40,889 bases of DNA from Acidobacteriota bacterium (GCA_016933615.1 JAFGAO010000281.1:1-40889); one strand, 5' to 3'. Shown: positions 30,714 to 40,703, counted from the first letter of the stretch. The notes: generated from the letters alone by a model not told the origin. Numbers and translations: made by a program.

Positions 30714-31652
30714 TTACCGCTCCCAGACGAACGCGCCGAAATCTTTGCTTTCCATGAATCCTAAACGGACATACCAATCGTAGGCTTTGCGGTTTTCCGG
30801 CGTTACGGTAAGGCTGATTCTCCGGAATCCAAGTTCCCCGAAACCTTCCAGGGCCTTTTCCATGAGTGCATGCCCCAGGCTTTTGCCCTGATAAGCCGGG
30901 TGAACCGCAATCTGAGGGATCATTCCCACGCCGTTCGAAAGTCGGCAGCCTATAACGAACCCGCAGGGCTGGTTGTTGTCCTCGAGCCCCATGAAAGAAA
31001 CCTCCGGCACGAAAACTCCGCAACCCGGGTTTTCGAGAATGCTGCGAAGATAGCTCTCGCAGCCCGAAAGGGTGCGGTAATCCGAACAGATAACGGCGTC
31101 CGTCTGGTTGAGGTAGCTTTGCAGAAGAATTTCCGAAGCCCGAGAAAGATTGGAAACGTCCAGGCGGACGATTTTTATCGGAGAGCGGGAGGAAGGGCTC
31201 TTCCGGCCGGGTCCCAAGTTCAGGGAAAGATAGCGGCGGGGGAAATAACGGAAGCCCTTTCGGGAAAAGATTGCCTGAATGTCAATGCCGTTGAAGGGCA
31301 TGAGCTGGGCTTCAACCCTTCGTATTCTTGGGGTGTCTTTCAGGCCGGAAATAGTCAGCGACAGCAGTTTATCCGCGATCTCCTGGCGGTCCTCCGTGTT
31401 TCTAACGTAAACGGCGCCGATGATGCCCTTGGACCGGTTCATCAAAAAATAGGTGTACCCGATCGCTTCATTCCCCGATACGGCTACGTAACCGGGCAAA
31501 AGGTTCTGCCTGACGAAGGATGCCAGAATCCGGCGTATGGGGGAGTAGTCCCAATCCAGGTCCTGCATCCAGGCCTTTTCTTCCTCTTCCATGAGGGAAA
31601 AAACCGTCGAAGGATCCGAGTAACTTATAGGGAGGTACTTGAAATCGTGCAT
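30714..31652 (-). CDS. GNAT acetyltransferase with two GNAT-like halves
   Basis: This 312-residue protein appears to contain two GNAT modules. The N-terminal half (~1-150) is degenerate (PGYVAVSGNEAIGYTYFLMN; IDIQAIFSRKGFRYFPRR). The C-terminal half (~160-312) has the acetyl-CoA motif A, MIPQIAVHPAYQGKSLGHAL (Q-G-x-S-L-G), followed by ISLTVTPENRKAYDWYVRLG and FMESKDFGAFVWE. Its start overlaps the HD-GYP gene by 28 bases, so the two are probably translated together. The substrate is unknown. It is not clearly the N-acetyltransferase missing from the nonulosonate cassette, because it is a different transcription unit and has a double architecture. Confidence 0.83.
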   Translation of the reverse strand: MHDFKYLPISYSDPSTVFSLMEEEEKAWMQDLDWDYSPIRRILASFVRQNLLPGYVAVSGNEAIGYTYFLMNRSKGIIGAVYVRNTEDRQEIADKLLSLTISGLKDTPRIRRVEAQLMPFNGIDIQAIFSRKGFRYFPRRYLSLNLGPGRKSPSSRSPIKIVRLDVSNLSRASEILLQSYLNQTDAVICSDYRTLSGCESYLRSILENPGCGVFVPEVSFMGLEDNNQPCGFVIGCRLSNGVGMIPQIAVHPAYQGKSLGHALMEKALEGFGELGFRRISLTVTPENRKAYDWYVRLGFMESKDFGAFVWER

Positions 31653-32740
31653 ATTAAATCAAAACAATTCTGATTCCGGTACTTTCTGTTTACCGAAGCA
31701 TGGATAGATAACCAGGCATTTTGGGGAATTGCAAGAAAAGCTTCCACAACATGAGGATCGAATTGCGTGCCGGATCCCGCGCGAATTTCATCCAGTGCGA
31801 CGTCAAAGGAAAGGGCTTTCCGATAAGGACGATCGCTGGTCATGGCGTCCAGGGTATCCACAACGGCGAATATCCGCGCTCCGATGGGGATGCTGGTGCC
31901 TTTCAGGCCGTTCGGATAGCCGCGTCCGTCCCATCGCTCCTGGTGACACAGCACCATCTCGGCTGCCGGAGACAGAAATTCGATATTCTGCAGTATTTCA
32001 TAGCCTATCTGCGGGTGTTTCTTCATTTCCACCCATTCAGCCTCGGTCAGTTTCCCCGGTTTGAGCAGGATGGAATCCCTCACTCCGATCTTGCCGACGT
32101 CATGCAGCAGGGCACCGCGCCCCAAATGGACGAAATCGTCGTGGCTCAATCCGAACTGCCTTGCCAGCGTCAGCGTGTATTCCCGGACTCTCTGAGAATG
32201 GGCGCTGGTTTCATGTTCCCGGGCATCCAGGGCCATTACGAGGGCCTCGAGCGTGATCTTGTAGCTTTCCTCGATATCGTATAAAGCTTCGTTCAGCTCC
32301 AGTGTTCTTTCCTGAACCTTGCGCTCCAGTTCTTCCTGATGGCGCCGGTTCTGGATCAGCAAGCGCCTGCGCTCCAGCGCTCGACCCACCGCTCGCCGAA
32401 CGGAGGGCAATTCAAATGGTTTCGTAATGAAATCGGAAGCCCCGATTCTCAGGGAATCCACCGCGGTGTTGATATCGGCCAATCCCGTGATCATTATAAA
32501 TGCTGTTTCGGGATCCCTTTTTCTAACCAGGCGCAGCAGTTCCATCCCAGACATGCCGGGCATCATGACGTCGCTGATAACCAGAGAAAACCGCTGATTT
32601 TTGATCTTGGCCAAGGCGTCGAAGGCGTCGGGAGATGCGCAGCAGTCGGATCCTTCATTTTTAAAATGGCTCAGCAGAACCGAACGGACGTTGGGCTCAT
32701 CGTCGACAATCAGAATTTTTTCCCTGTTTCTCTGTCTCAT
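31625..32740 (-). CDS. response regulator with HD-GYP phosphodiesterase domain
   Basis: A 371-residue RpfG-type protein. The receiver domain (~8-125) has the acidic pair D13-D14, phospho-acceptor D57 (VISDVMMPGMSG), T85 and K107. A coiled linker (~128-160, ERTLELNEALYDIEESYKIT) leads to the HD-GYP domain (~165-345) with H213-D214 (LLHDVGKIG), and HQERWDGRGYP (~266-276) carrying the GYP triad. HD-GYP proteins hydrolyse c-di-GMP. The set of metal-binding residues looks intact. The last ~25 residues (after QNAWL) are unlike the family. No partner histidine kinase is encoded here. It probably lowers c-di-GMP and so favours motility, consistent with the MshEN protein at 2944. Confidence 0.92.
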   Translation of the reverse strand: MRQRNREKILIVDDEPNVRSVLLSHFKNEGSDCCASPDAFDALAKIKNQRFSLVISDVMMPGMSGMELLRLVRKRDPETAFIMITGLADINTAVDSLRIGASDFITKPFELPSVRRAVGRALERRRLLIQNRRHQEELERKVQERTLELNEALYDIEESYKITLEALVMALDAREHETSAHSQRVREYTLTLARQFGLSHDDFVHLGRGALLHDVGKIGVRDSILLKPGKLTEAEWVEMKKHPQIGYEILQNIEFLSPAAEMVLCHQERWDGRGYPNGLKGTSIPIGARIFAVVDTLDAMTSDRPYRKALSFDVALDEIRAGSGTQFDPHVVEAFLAIPQNAWLSIHASVNRKYRNQNCFDLICTISSTSL

Positions 32741-32756
32741 GATGCAAATGTGCGCA

Positions 32757-33047
32757 TCAAAACCGTTTCCGGTACTTTGCCTGCTGCGCGCTGATTCTGC
32801 CCACTACCTTCATATGCTGTCTGACCATAAGGTTCCTGATTTTCGCCAAATCAGGGGACCTTCCGATTTCGGCCGTGTATTCGTGTTTCGCGGTATGAAT
32901 CACGCGTCCGTGAAAAAATACCTGGGTCAGGATGCAGGGGGACGAAGATTGTATGTTTTCCGTCTGAACATGCAGCTCTTTGCCGAGAAAATTCAGATTG
33001 TCATTCAGTCCCATAGCTCGATTGGCCCTATAGGTTCGCATTTCCAT
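32757..33047 (-). CDS. conserved small protein upstream of the HD-GYP regulator
   Basis: A 96-residue ORF on the same strand, ending 16 bases before the HD-GYP start. It reads NRAMGLNDNLNFLGKELHVQ, then TENIQSSSPCILTQVFFHGR and VIHTAKHEYTAEIGRSPDLA, ending in a basic helix (IRNLMVRQHMKVVGRISAQQ). This resembles a small conserved deltaproteobacterial family of unknown function that I recall only by pattern. ATG 33047 or 33041 could be the start. Its place at the head of the regulator-GNAT unit suggests a shared signalling role. Confidence 0.7.
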   Translation of the reverse strand: MEMRTYRANRAMGLNDNLNFLGKELHVQTENIQSSSPCILTQVFFHGRVIHTAKHEYTAEIGRSPDLAKIRNLMVRQHMKVVGRISAQQAKYRKRF

Positions 33048-33403
33048 ATCCGGCTGGTTCCTATCGGCAAAAACGGCTTGCCTCCCCTAAGCCAAGGGCT
33101 CCATTTCTGCAGGTTCTGGCGGCAAGACATCTTCTTTATCGACGCAATGGCGAAAGATCTTTATGGAACCCGCACGGATAAAAAAGAACGGGATTCCGAT
33201 GCATAGTACCCGTATATTATTTTATATCAACAGATAACCACTGATGAGCGGAATTGTTGCATTGGAAATATCCCGTGAATGCCGACCGACGGCCTTGCCA
33301 TGAAGGCAGGGGCAAGAAACCATTTGAGTTTTGCTGTTGCGTCTGGTAGCTTACAAATTCCAGTACTTTGGGCGGCGATCATGGAGGAATACCCTAGGCG
33401 GCG
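33048..33403. other. non-coding region between the regulator operon and lepB
   Basis: No supported gene lies in these 356 bases; the open frame crossing 32601-33206 on the plus strand is antisense to the regulator operon and shows no family features. The region contains an AT-rich patch (33211-33235) with a minus-strand promoter-like pair, and presumably the lepB promoter, which I could not identify. Confidence 0.6.
33203..33230 (-). promoter_or_regulatory. candidate sigma-70-like promoter of the regulator operon
   Basis: On the minus strand TTGATA (33230-33225) and TACTAT (33208-33203) are separated by 16 bases within an AT-rich patch. Matches are 5/6 and 4/6 to TTGACA/TATAAT. The leader would be ~150 bases before the 96-aa gene. 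Tentative. Confidence 0.35.
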
Positions 33404-33973
33404 ATGAGAGATGAGAATGCTTCCAATGATAGACCGAAAAGTCAGGGTAAAAATCTTCTTTCAGCGTTCGAACTGAAATCGTGGTCCCGCGACATCCTTT
33501 TATCCATTGCAATCGCAATTTTTATCGTTATTTTCGTAGTCCAGCCGGTAAAGGTCGAGGGAACCAGCATGCAACCGCAACTGGCGGATCAGGACAGGAT
33601 CTTCGTGAATCGTTTCATTTATCGATTCAGCCGAATCGACCGGGGCGATGTCGTCGTGTTCTGGTTTCCCAAGGACCGGAGCAAGTCTTTTATCAAGAGA
33701 GTCATAGGCGTGCCGGGAGACGCGGTCGAGATACGGAAGGGGTTTGTCTTCATAAACGGGAAATGGACGCGCGAGCCCTATCTCAAACCCGAGTACAGAG
33801 ATACCTTGTCCTATAAAAGGGTACTGGTGCCCGACGGTAAATATTTCGTTTTGGGAGATCATCGCAATTCCAGCAACGACAGCCGCAGCTGGGGATTTGT
33901 CGACAAATCCCTGATTTACGGCAAGGCAATCTTCAGTTACTGGCCCGTATCCCATGTCGGCCTCGTGGAATAA
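33404..33973 (+). CDS. lepB: signal peptidase I
   Basis: A 189-residue inner-membrane serine protease that cleaves Sec and Tat signal peptides. One N-terminal membrane helix (RDILLSIAIAIFIVIFVV, ~29-46) precedes the catalytic domain. Nucleophile S55 lies in VEGTSMQPQL, and general base K98 in SFIKRVIGVPGD. The conserved FVLGDHRNSSNDSRSWGFVD box (~147-166) follows. The protein is short, with a single helix, like many non-enteric type I peptidases. It lies upstream of carAB but is not obviously functionally linked. Confidence 0.96.
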   Translation: MRDENASNDRPKSQGKNLLSAFELKSWSRDILLSIAIAIFIVIFVVQPVKVEGTSMQPQLADQDRIFVNRFIYRFSRIDRGDVVVFWFPKDRSKSFIKRVIGVPGDAVEIRKGFVFINGKWTREPYLKPEYRDTLSYKRVLVPDGKYFVLGDHRNSSNDSRSWGFVDKSLIYGKAIFSYWPVSHVGLVE

Positions 33974-34065
33974 GTACACCGTGTCGTTCATGAAAGTAAG
34001 TATTAAAAACGGCAGGACCGTTCGAGGCCGGCGCCATTCTTGCATGTAGCATCACCCTGGGAAAT

Positions 34066-35160
34066 ATGAAAGCAATACTGGCACTCGAAGACGGAAGTAT
34101 ATTCACCGGACGGGCGTTTGGAGCTACGGGTGAAAAAACGGGCGAAGTTGTGTTCAACACATCCATGTCCGGTTATCAGGAGATTCTCACCGATCCGTCC
34201 TACGCCGGGCAGATCGTTGTCATGACCTACCCTCACGTAGGCAATTACGGGACCAGCGACAAGGACAACGAGTCCAGGAAGCCGTTTGTCGAAGGGTTTG
34301 TCGCCAGGGAATTCAGTGAAATATCCTCGAACTGGCAATCGAGCGAGCCCCTGGAATCTTACCTGAAAAGGCACGGAGTCATCGGGATATCCGAAGTGGA
34401 TACGCGGGCGCTTGTACTGAAAATCCGCAATCGCGGGGCCATGAGCGGGATTCTCAGCACCGAAAATGCGGATCCCGAAATTCTGGTAGCGCGGGCCGTA
34501 TGCGCACCGAAGATGCTCGGCCTGGATCTGGCTTCGTCCGTTTCATGCCGGGAGCCCTATTCGGTGACGCACGCCGGCGCCGGATCCGGGTCCTTGAAAG
34601 TCGTCGCGTACGATTTTGGAATCAAGCGCAATATCCTGAACAAGCTTTCCCGCATAGGGTGCGACCTGACGGTTGTTCCGGCGAACACGTCCGCCGGTGA
34701 AGTGCTTTCACTGCATCCCGACGGAATTTTTCTATCCAACGGCCCGGGCGATCCCGAACCGCTCCTGTACGCGGTCCGGAATATTCAGGAGCTGCTCGGG
34801 CGCAAGCCTGTTTTCGGCATCTGCCTCGGGCACCAGCTTATGGGACTGGCTTTCGGCGGAAAAACCTACAAGCTTAAATTCGGGCATCGGGGCGGGAACC
34901 AGCCCGTCAAGAATCTGAAAAGCGGCAAGGTGGAAATCACGGCTCAAAATCATGGATTCGCGGTAGATCCCGATTCCTTGCAGGAAAGCCAGGTGGAGCT
35001 GACGCATATCAACCTGAACGATCATACGCTTGAAGGGATGCGGCACCGGAACGTACCGGCGTTTTCCGTGCAATATCACCCCGAAGCGTCCCCGGGGCCG
35101 CACGATTCCCACTATCTCTTCGAGGAATTTAAAAAGCTCATGCTGGAGAGCCGGATTTAA
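34066..35160 (+). CDS. carA: carbamoyl phosphate synthase small subunit
   Basis: CarA is the glutaminase subunit that supplies ammonia to CarB for arginine and pyrimidine synthesis. The 364 residues comprise the N-terminal CPSase domain ([40 protein letters not shown]) and a class I glutamine amidotransferase domain from ~180. The catalytic cysteine is C253 in [16 protein letters not shown], with the His/Glu partners H338 and E340 in [14 protein letters not shown]. carB follows after 2 bases. The SD is CTGGGAAAT. Confidence 0.98.
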   Translation: MKAILALEDGSIFTGRAFGATGEKTGEVVFNTSMSGYQEILTDPSYAGQIVVMTYPHVGNYGTSDKDNESRKPFVEGFVAREFSEISSNWQSSEPLESYLKRHGVIGISEVDTRALVLKIRNRGAMSGILSTENADPEILVARAVCAPKMLGLDLASSVSCREPYSVTHAGAGSGSLKVVAYDFGIKRNILNKLSRIGCDLTVVPANTSAGEVLSLHPDGIFLSNGPGDPEPLLYAVRNIQELLGRKPVFGICLGHQLMGLAFGGKTYKLKFGHRGGNQPVKNLKSGKVEITAQNHGFAVDPDSLQESQVELTHINLNDHTLEGMRHRNVPAFSVQYHPEASPGPHDSHYLFEEFKKLMLESRI

Positions 35161-35162
35161 CC

Positions 35163-38100
35163 ATGCCAAGACGCGGGGATATCAAAAAAATCCTTATTAT
35201 AGGCTCTGGACCGATCGTGATCGGCCAAGCCTGTGAATTCGATTACTCGGGAACCCAGGCCTGTAAAGCCCTCCAGAGTGAAGGTTTTGAAGTGGTCCTT
35301 GTCAATTCCAACCCCGCCACCATCATGACGGATCCGGACCTGGCGGACCGAACCTATATCGAACCCCTAACCAGGGACTCCGTGGCCGCCATTATCGCCC
35401 GGGAAAGGCCGGACGCGCTGCTTCCGACCGTCGGGGGGCAGACCGGGCTGAACATATCCGTGGAATTGTCGAAATCCGGCATTCTGGACCGGTATAACGT
35501 GGAAATGATCGGGGCCAAGCTGAGAGCGGTGGAAATCGCCGAAGACAGGCAGTTGTTCAAGAACGCCATGACCGAGATCGGTCTCCAGTCGGCGCGGTCG
35601 AAGGTAGTGAAAAGCCTTGCGGAAGCCAGGGAGTACGTAAAAGAAATCGGGCTTCCGGCAATCATACGGCCCAGTTTCACTCTGGGCGGCTCGGGGGGCG
35701 GAATCGCATTCAATGCGGAAGAATTCGAGACGATTATAAGCCGGGGCCTGGACATATCTCCCGTACACGAAGTGCTGGTCGAGCAATCGCTGCTGGGGTG
35801 GAAAGAGTTCGAGCTGGAGGTCATGCGCGATCTCGCGGACAACGTCGTGATCATCTGCTCCATCGAAAACTTCGATCCAATGGGAGTCCACACCGGAGAC
35901 TCCATCACGGTTGCACCGGCGCAGACGCTTTCCGACAAGGAATACCAGAGGATGCGTAACGCTGCCATCGCTATAATCCGAAAGGTCGGTGTCGAGACCG
36001 GGGGTTCGAATATCCAATTTGCGATAAATCCCGGCAACGGGGACATGGTCGTCATTGAGATGAATCCCAGGGTCTCGAGAAGTTCCGCTCTGGCTTCAAA
36101 AGCTACGGGATTTCCCATTGCGAAGATAGCCGCAAAACTTGCGGTGGGATACACCCTGGATGAAATCCCGAACGACATAACGAAAAAAACCCCGGCAAGT
36201 TTCGAACCGACAATCGATTATGTCGTGGCCAAAATTCCGAAATGGAACTTTGAGAAATTCAACGAGGCGGATTCGACGCTCGGCACCCAAATGAAGTCCG
36301 TCGGAGAGGCAATGGCGATCGGCCGCACCTTTAAAGAGGCGTTAATGAAAGGGATCCGCTCTCTCGAGAGAGGGAAGAGCCTGGTTACGGAAAAGATCGA
36401 TCCCGAAAACCTGGTGCATTACCTCAGGACGCCGGTTCCGGAAAGGCTGGCATATATCCGTCACGCGATCCTGGCGGGAATGACGCCGGACGACATTCAC
36501 GAACACACGAAAATCGACCCCTGGTTCCTGAATCAATTGAAGGAGATCGTTGATCTCGAACGCAAACTCCTGGAATATTCCATAGGGAATGTTCCGCCGG
36601 ATCTGCTGGTTCAGTGCAAACGGGCCGGATTTTCGGACCAGAATATCGCGGAATTACTGAATCCCCTCGACGGGAAAAACTGTTCGGAAGACCAGATCAT
36701 GAAATACCGGTGGGATGCGGGCATCCATCCCGTCTTCAAGCGGGTAGATACTTGCGCCGCCGAGTTCGAATCCCACACTCCCTACCTCTATTCCACCTAC
36801 GAAAGCGAATGCGAGGCGAATGCAACGGACCGCAATAAAATCGTGGTTTTGGGGAGCGGTCCCAATCGGATAGGGCAGGGAATCGAATTCGATTATTGCT
36901 GCTGCCATGCATCCTTCGCTCTAAAGGATGCGGGTTACGAAACCGTCATGGTCAACTGCAACCCTGAAACGGTCTCCACGGATTACGACACATCCGACCG
37001 TTTGTACTTTGAGCCGCTGACGTTTGAAAATGTCCTGGAAATTATAAAAGTCGAAAAACCGGTTGGCGTCATCGTTCAATTCGGCGGTCAAACCCCCCTA
37101 AATCTGGCCCTGAAGCTGAAAAAAGCCGGCGTTCCCATTATAGGGACTTCCCCCGAGAACATCGACCTGGCGGAGGACCGCAAGCGTTTCGGGAATCTAC
37201 TCCGCGAACTCGGAATACCGCAACCCGAAAACGGAACCGCGATGTGCCAGGAGGATGCCCGTGAGGTGGCTTCAAAAATAGGGTATCCCGTACTCGTGCG
37301 TCCTTCCTATGTTCTTGGCGGCCGTGCCATGTCGATCGTGTACGACCGGGAATCGCTGGACCGGTACATGGAGACGGCGGTCGAAGCGTCTCCGGAACAC
37401 CCGGTGCTGATCGACAAGTTTCTGGAACGCGCGAGTGAATATGATGTGGACGCCCTGGGCGACGGGGAGCGGGTGGTTGTCGCCGGAGTTATGGAGCATA
37501 TCGAAGAGGCGGGGATTCACAGCGGAGACAGTACCTGCACGCTGCCGCCGATCGCGATCGACAGGAATCTGCTGGCGAGAATGAAAGACTATACCCGAAG
37601 GCTCGGCAAAGCGCTCCAAGTGGTCGGATTGATGAATATTCAGTTCGCGATCCAAAGGGATACCGTGTATGTCCTGGAGGTGAACCCAAGGGCCTCCCGC
37701 ACCGTTCCATACGTCAGCAAGGCTACCGGAATCCCGCTGGCCAAGATCGCCGCCCGGATCATGGCCGGGGAGAAGCTGCGCGATTTCGACCTCTCGGATG
37801 ATCTCGAGGTACGCTACTGCTTTGTGAAATCTCCCGTTTTCCCCTTCAACAAGTTTCCGGGAGTCGATCCCGTATTGGGTCCGGAAATGAAATCCACGGG
37901 CGAGGTCATGGGAGTCGCCGACAGCTTCGGCGGGGCTTATGCAAAGGCGCAGCTTTCGGCCGGGGTGCCGCTGCCCGGAAAAGGAACGGTGTTCATAAGC
38001 GTCAACGAGAAAGACAAAGAGGGGCTGATTCCGATTGCGCGGGATCTCCGGCGGCTCGGATTTCAGATTTACACGACCACCGGAACCAATCAGTATCTGG

Positions 38101-38441
38101 AAAGCAACTCGATTGAAACGGAACATGTTTTCAAAGTAGGGGAAGCCCGGCCGAATATCGTCGATCTTATCAAAAGCAGAAAAATTGACCTTATCATCAA
38201 TACTCCGTTGGGGAGTCAGTCTCGATACGATGAGAGATCGATACGGCGCGCCGCGACGCAGCATGGCGTCGCGTGCATCACGACACTCTCCGGAGCGGCT
38301 GCGGCCGCCAAAGCCATTCAAACCATTTGCAGCGAAAAACTGACGGTCCGAAGCCTTCAGGAATACCACGGGTCCGATCCGGAGGCCGGATCCAAGAAAA
38401 ACTCTGTTGGAAACCCCGATCATTTCTTCACGGTATCCTGA
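35163..38441 (+). CDS. carB: carbamoyl phosphate synthase large subunit
   Basis: CarB makes carbamoyl phosphate from bicarbonate, ammonia and two ATP. At 1092 residues it is full length. The carboxyphosphate half (~1-400) begins [20 protein letters not shown] and has [20 protein letters not shown]. An oligomerisation region follows (~400-550). The carbamoyl-phosphate half (~550-935) repeats the fold ([40 protein letters not shown]). The C-terminal MGS-like allosteric domain (~935-1075) includes [20 protein letters not shown] and [20 protein letters not shown]. The last ~20 residues are a poorly conserved tail. Adjacent to carA as an operon. Confidence 0.98.
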   Translation: MPRRGDIKKILIIGSGPIVIGQACEFDYSGTQACKALQSEGFEVVLVNSNPATIMTDPDLADRTYIEPLTRDSVAAIIARERPDALLPTVGGQTGLNISVELSKSGILDRYNVEMIGAKLRAVEIAEDRQLFKNAMTEIGLQSARSKVVKSLAEAREYVKEIGLPAIIRPSFTLGGSGGGIAFNAEEFETIISRGLDISPVHEVLVEQSLLGWKEFELEVMRDLADNVVIICSIENFDPMGVHTGDSITVAPAQTLSDKEYQRMRNAAIAIIRKVGVETGGSNIQFAINPGNGDMVVIEMNPRVSRSSALASKATGFPIAKIAAKLAVGYTLDEIPNDITKKTPASFEPTIDYVVAKIPKWNFEKFNEADSTLGTQMKSVGEAMAIGRTFKEALMKGIRSLERGKSLVTEKIDPENLVHYLRTPVPERLAYIRHAILAGMTPDDIHEHTKIDPWFLNQLKEIVDLERKLLEYSIGNVPPDLLVQCKRAGFSDQNIAELLNPLDGKNCSEDQIMKYRWDAGIHPVFKRVDTCAAEFESHTPYLYSTYESECEANATDRNKIVVLGSGPNRIGQGIEFDYCCCHASFALKDAGYETVMVNCNPETVSTDYDTSDRLYFEPLTFENVLEIIKVEKPVGVIVQFGGQTPLNLALKLKKAGVPIIGTSPENIDLAEDRKRFGNLLRELGIPQPENGTAMCQEDAREVASKIGYPVLVRPSYVLGGRAMSIVYDRESLDRYMETAVEASPEHPVLIDKFLERASEYDVDALGDGERVVVAGVMEHIEEAGIHSGDSTCTLPPIAIDRNLLARMKDYTRRLGKALQVVGLMNIQFAIQRDTVYVLEVNPRASRTVPYVSKATGIPLAKIAARIMAGEKLRDFDLSDDLEVRYCFVKSPVFPFNKFPGVDPVLGPEMKSTGEVMGVADSFGGAYAKAQLSAGVPLPGKGTVFISVNEKDKEGLIPIARDLRRLGFQIYTTTGTNQYLESNSIETEHVFKVGEARPNIVDLIKSRKIDLIINTPLGSQSRYDERSIRRAATQHGVACITTLSGAAAAAKAIQTICSEKLTVRSLQEYHGSDPEAGSKKNSVGNPDHFFTVS

Positions 38442-38498
38442 TAACGGCCTTGCAGTTCCAGCCGTTTCAAATACAAGAACTTACATGAATAAAAAGGA

Positions 38499-38906
38499 TC
38501 AAGGTTTATTCTTCTTGCGGGGCATTCCCTTTTTGGGAAAGAGATCAAATACACGGTTGTCGTCGATCAGGTGCATGCCCTCGGAATGAAGGCGGACGAA
38601 GTGTGTGCAGTATTTTCGGTTATCGTCCCCAATGCAGGAGTCGACGCAGAAGAGGTCGGTATCGGTACAGTTGACGCACTCCCCCATGGACACGCATATC
38701 TTCGGTACCGTGAGCCTGCAAGTATTGCAGATTGTGAACAGGTTTTCACTTTCGGTGTAGTACTCGCAGCTTTTCAGGCGGTACACACCCTCCAAGTCCC
38801 CGAAAATGCGGCAACCCATGAAAATATGGGGGTGTTCCCGGGAATTCTCCTCGATCTGCCCGAGATTCTCGTCAATCCAGTGAATGCATTTTTTGCAGTA
38901 GATCAT
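38499..38906 (-). CDS. unknown Cys-rich protein, probable metal binder
   Basis: A 135-residue protein with about a dozen cysteines, arranged as C-x2-C near the start (YCKKCIHW), CNTC (~60-63), KICVSMGECVNCTD (~71-80) and FCVDSC-x8-C (~87-100). No signal peptide or membrane segment is seen. Spacing suggests zinc-ribbon or rubredoxin-like knuckles, but no ferredoxin motif (C-x2-C-x2-C-x3-C) is present. The C-terminus is basic (FPKKGMPRKKNKP). I do not recognise the family. It is convergent with carB (57-base gap) and lies upstream of nothing obvious. Confidence 0.75.
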   Translation of the reverse strand: MIYCKKCIHWIDENLGQIEENSREHPHIFMGCRIFGDLEGVYRLKSCEYYTESENLFTICNTCRLTVPKICVSMGECVNCTDTDLFCVDSCIGDDNRKYCTHFVRLHSEGMHLIDDNRVFDLFPKKGMPRKKNKP

Positions 38907-39023
38907 GAAAGATTCCGGTTCCGGCCGTGAAAAGTGCTATCGGCTTTCAGAGGCCGGCAGATCCGATTCCTGGGAGCCGGGCAATAATGATAGAAATGAG
39001 GATTCGGGGGAATCGGCCGGGTT

Positions 39024-39920
39024 CTACCGGGATTCGGTGCCGGGACCGGGCGCGATTCCAAGAAGTTTGGCGAACTCTGCGTCCGATCCCAGAGAGGAAA
39101 AGTCCTCATCGTTCCTGGCGAATATACGGCTGTCTTCATTCAGTTCGATGGCTTTTCTGAGATGCTCTATGGCCGCCGGGCGGTCCCCATTCCTGGCCAG
39201 CGAAGCCGCCACGGAATAGTAAATGTAATCGGCATCCGGTTGTTTCTGCAGCGACTGCCGAAAATAGGATATCGCCTCATTGTAATTGGCTTTGTTATGC
39301 TCCAGAACGCCGAGAGAATAGAGCTGATCTTCCGTGACCTCCGGTTTTTTTTGCGCCCGTTCCTCCCGGTCGCATATCTGAAGATAGCTTCGAGCCCGTG
39401 CCAGGATTTCCGGTTCATCGGGAAAAGACTGCAGCAGGCCCGTCAGTTCATTGCGGGCTTTCTTGAAGTCCTTTTTATATATAAGTTCAATCCCTTTCGC
39501 CAGGCGCGCAAGCGCAGCCGACGTGGTTTTGGTCTGGCGCAGCGCCCCTTGGGAAGTTTTTGTTCCGTGAGCCTCCTTGCGGGATGGCGGCGCTTTTTTC
39601 ACTTCCGCTTCCATGTTCTTGCTTTTCCTGATAATGCGCTTACTGGATTTGGATGCCCTTTTTGGGGCGGTCCGAACGGCGGTATTTTTAGTCTGAGCAG
39701 CAGCAATCTTTTTTGCGGTAATGGATTTTCCGGAAATTTTTCCGGAAGCGGATTTTTTCCCTGTTTTGACAGCGGCCCGGGGCGATGTTGTCAGGATATC
39801 AGCGGGGCGTTTTGCGGACCCGGCTTTTCTTTTCAAGGCTTTAGCCTTGGTTTTCACGCGCCCGGCATTGCCGCTTGACTTTCCTTTATTCCCAATTTGT
39901 CGAGCCAATGTTCCTCGCAA
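39024..39920 (-). CDS. TPR protein with histone-H1-like basic N-terminal tail
   Basis: The C-terminal ~160 residues form tetratricopeptide repeats (IELIYKKDFKKARNELTGLL; YSLGVLEHNKANYNEAISYF with RQSLQKQPDADYIYYSVAAS; GDRPAAIEHLRKAIELNEDS). The N-terminal ~130 residues are Lys/Ala/Ser/Thr-rich (KTKAKALKRKAGSAKRP; GKISGKSITAKKIAAA), like the lysine-rich tails of H1-type or AlgP-type DNA-binding proteins. There is no ATG at the beginning of the frame; TTG at 39920 follows GGGGA and is preferred, while TTG 39983 would add 21 residues. The function is unknown. The tail may bind nucleic acid, which is an inference. Confidence 0.78.
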   Translation of the reverse strand: MRGTLARQIGNKGKSSGNAGRVKTKAKALKRKAGSAKRPADILTTSPRAAVKTGKKSASGKISGKSITAKKIAAAQTKNTAVRTAPKRASKSSKRIIRKSKNMEAEVKKAPPSRKEAHGTKTSQGALRQTKTTSAALARLAKGIELIYKKDFKKARNELTGLLQSFPDEPEILARARSYLQICDREERAQKKPEVTEDQLYSLGVLEHNKANYNEAISYFRQSLQKQPDADYIYYSVAASLARNGDRPAAIEHLRKAIELNEDSRIFARNDEDFSSLGSDAEFAKLLGIAPGPGTESR

Positions 39921-40214
39921 TCGGCATTCCCCGTAAATCTCATAAGGTGAATAATTTGTCTTACAAGATTTCAGCAATCCCAAAATTGACGTTATTATGG
40001 GGAAAAATCAGACGATAAGTCAAGTGCAAGAAGAAATTAGGCAGACGAACAAATCCAATGTAAGGTTATGGGGTGATCCGGGTATCGATCAAGCCGTTTC
40101 ATGTTTTTTAACTCAGGAAAATGACGGCATGATGGGGGAAACCGCCGGATTTCTCAGAACCTGTATGCCGGAAATAATTCAATCGATTCATTTTCCGGCA
40201 TTTGTCATGATTGG
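39921..40214. other. intergenic region upstream of mglB
   Basis: These 294 bases lie between divergent genes. A plus-strand 75-codon frame (39997-40224) has no recognisable motif and runs into mglB, so it is not called. GACGATAA near 40010 resembles a FliA -10, but no matching -35 is present. No clear promoter was found. Confidence 0.5.
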
Positions 40215-40703
40215 ATGGTTGTGAATTTAAACACGCTCAATTTACATGAACCGGAATTCAAGCGCATCAAGTCCATTCTTGAGAATGTGCAAAAGGAATT
40301 GCGGGCCGAGATCGTACTTTTGATCAGCCAGAGCGGACAGCCGATCGTCATAATGGAATCGGAAGAGAAGTTCGACACCATGTCTCTAGCCTCTTTGGCG
40401 GCCGCAAATTTAGCGGCTACGGACAGTCTGGCGAACCTTGTCGGCGAAGGCGAGTTCTCGGTCATTGTGCATCAAGGGAAGAATCGCAGCCTTTACATTT
40501 CGGATGTACTCCGTAAATTTTCGCTGGTACTGGTCTTCAGTGCAGGCACAACCCTGGGATTGGTCCGGTATAAAGCTAAAAAGGCCGTTATTTTGCTGGA
40601 AGAGGTGATCCAGGATGTTCTGCAGAGAAGCGACGCAAATACTCCGGATGCGGGGAATCCTGATTTCAGTGAAGAAGAACTCGAGAAGCTATTGGAACTA
40701 TGA
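40215..40703 (+). CDS. mglB: MglB-like roadblock/LC7 GTPase regulator
   Basis: MglB is the GTPase-activating protein that sets the polarity of the small Ras-like GTPase MglA. The 162-residue product is a single roadblock/LC7 domain. It shares with Myxococcus MglB the segments FDTMSLASLAAANLAATDSL (~56-75), ANLVGEGEF, RSLYISDVLRKFSLVLVFSA and GTTLGLVRYKAKKAVILLEE, and an acidic tail FSEEELEKLLEL. The gene start is ATG with a weak upstream SD. The first codons of mglA follow at 40858, confirming the pair. A link to motility polarity, or to the flagellar pole, is inferred. Confidence 0.92.
   Translation: MVVNLNTLNLHEPEFKRIKSILENVQKELRAEIVLLISQSGQPIVIMESEEKFDTMSLASLAAANLAATDSLANLVGEGEFSVIVHQGKNRSLYISDVLRKFSLVLVFSAGTTLGLVRYKAKKAVILLEEVIQDVLQRSDANTPDAGNPDFSEEELEKLLEL

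Noticed and set aside
29614-31023. 469-codon minus-strand frame opposite motA/motB
   Set aside because: It overlaps motA, motB and part of the GNAT gene in another frame, with no recognisable domain.
32100-32200. Inactive HD-GYP because the motif reads HQE instead of HHE
   Set aside because: HQE-type variants are, from memory, common among response-regulator HD-GYP proteins, and the HD pair and GYP are present, so loss of activity is not claimed.
38445-38470. AACGGC/GCCGTT hairpin after carB as a terminator
   Set aside because: The 6-bp stem has a 12-base loop and no T-run.
39997-40224. 75-codon frame upstream of mglB
   Set aside because: It has no SD worth noting and no motif, and it ends inside the mglB start. 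Real status cannot be supported.
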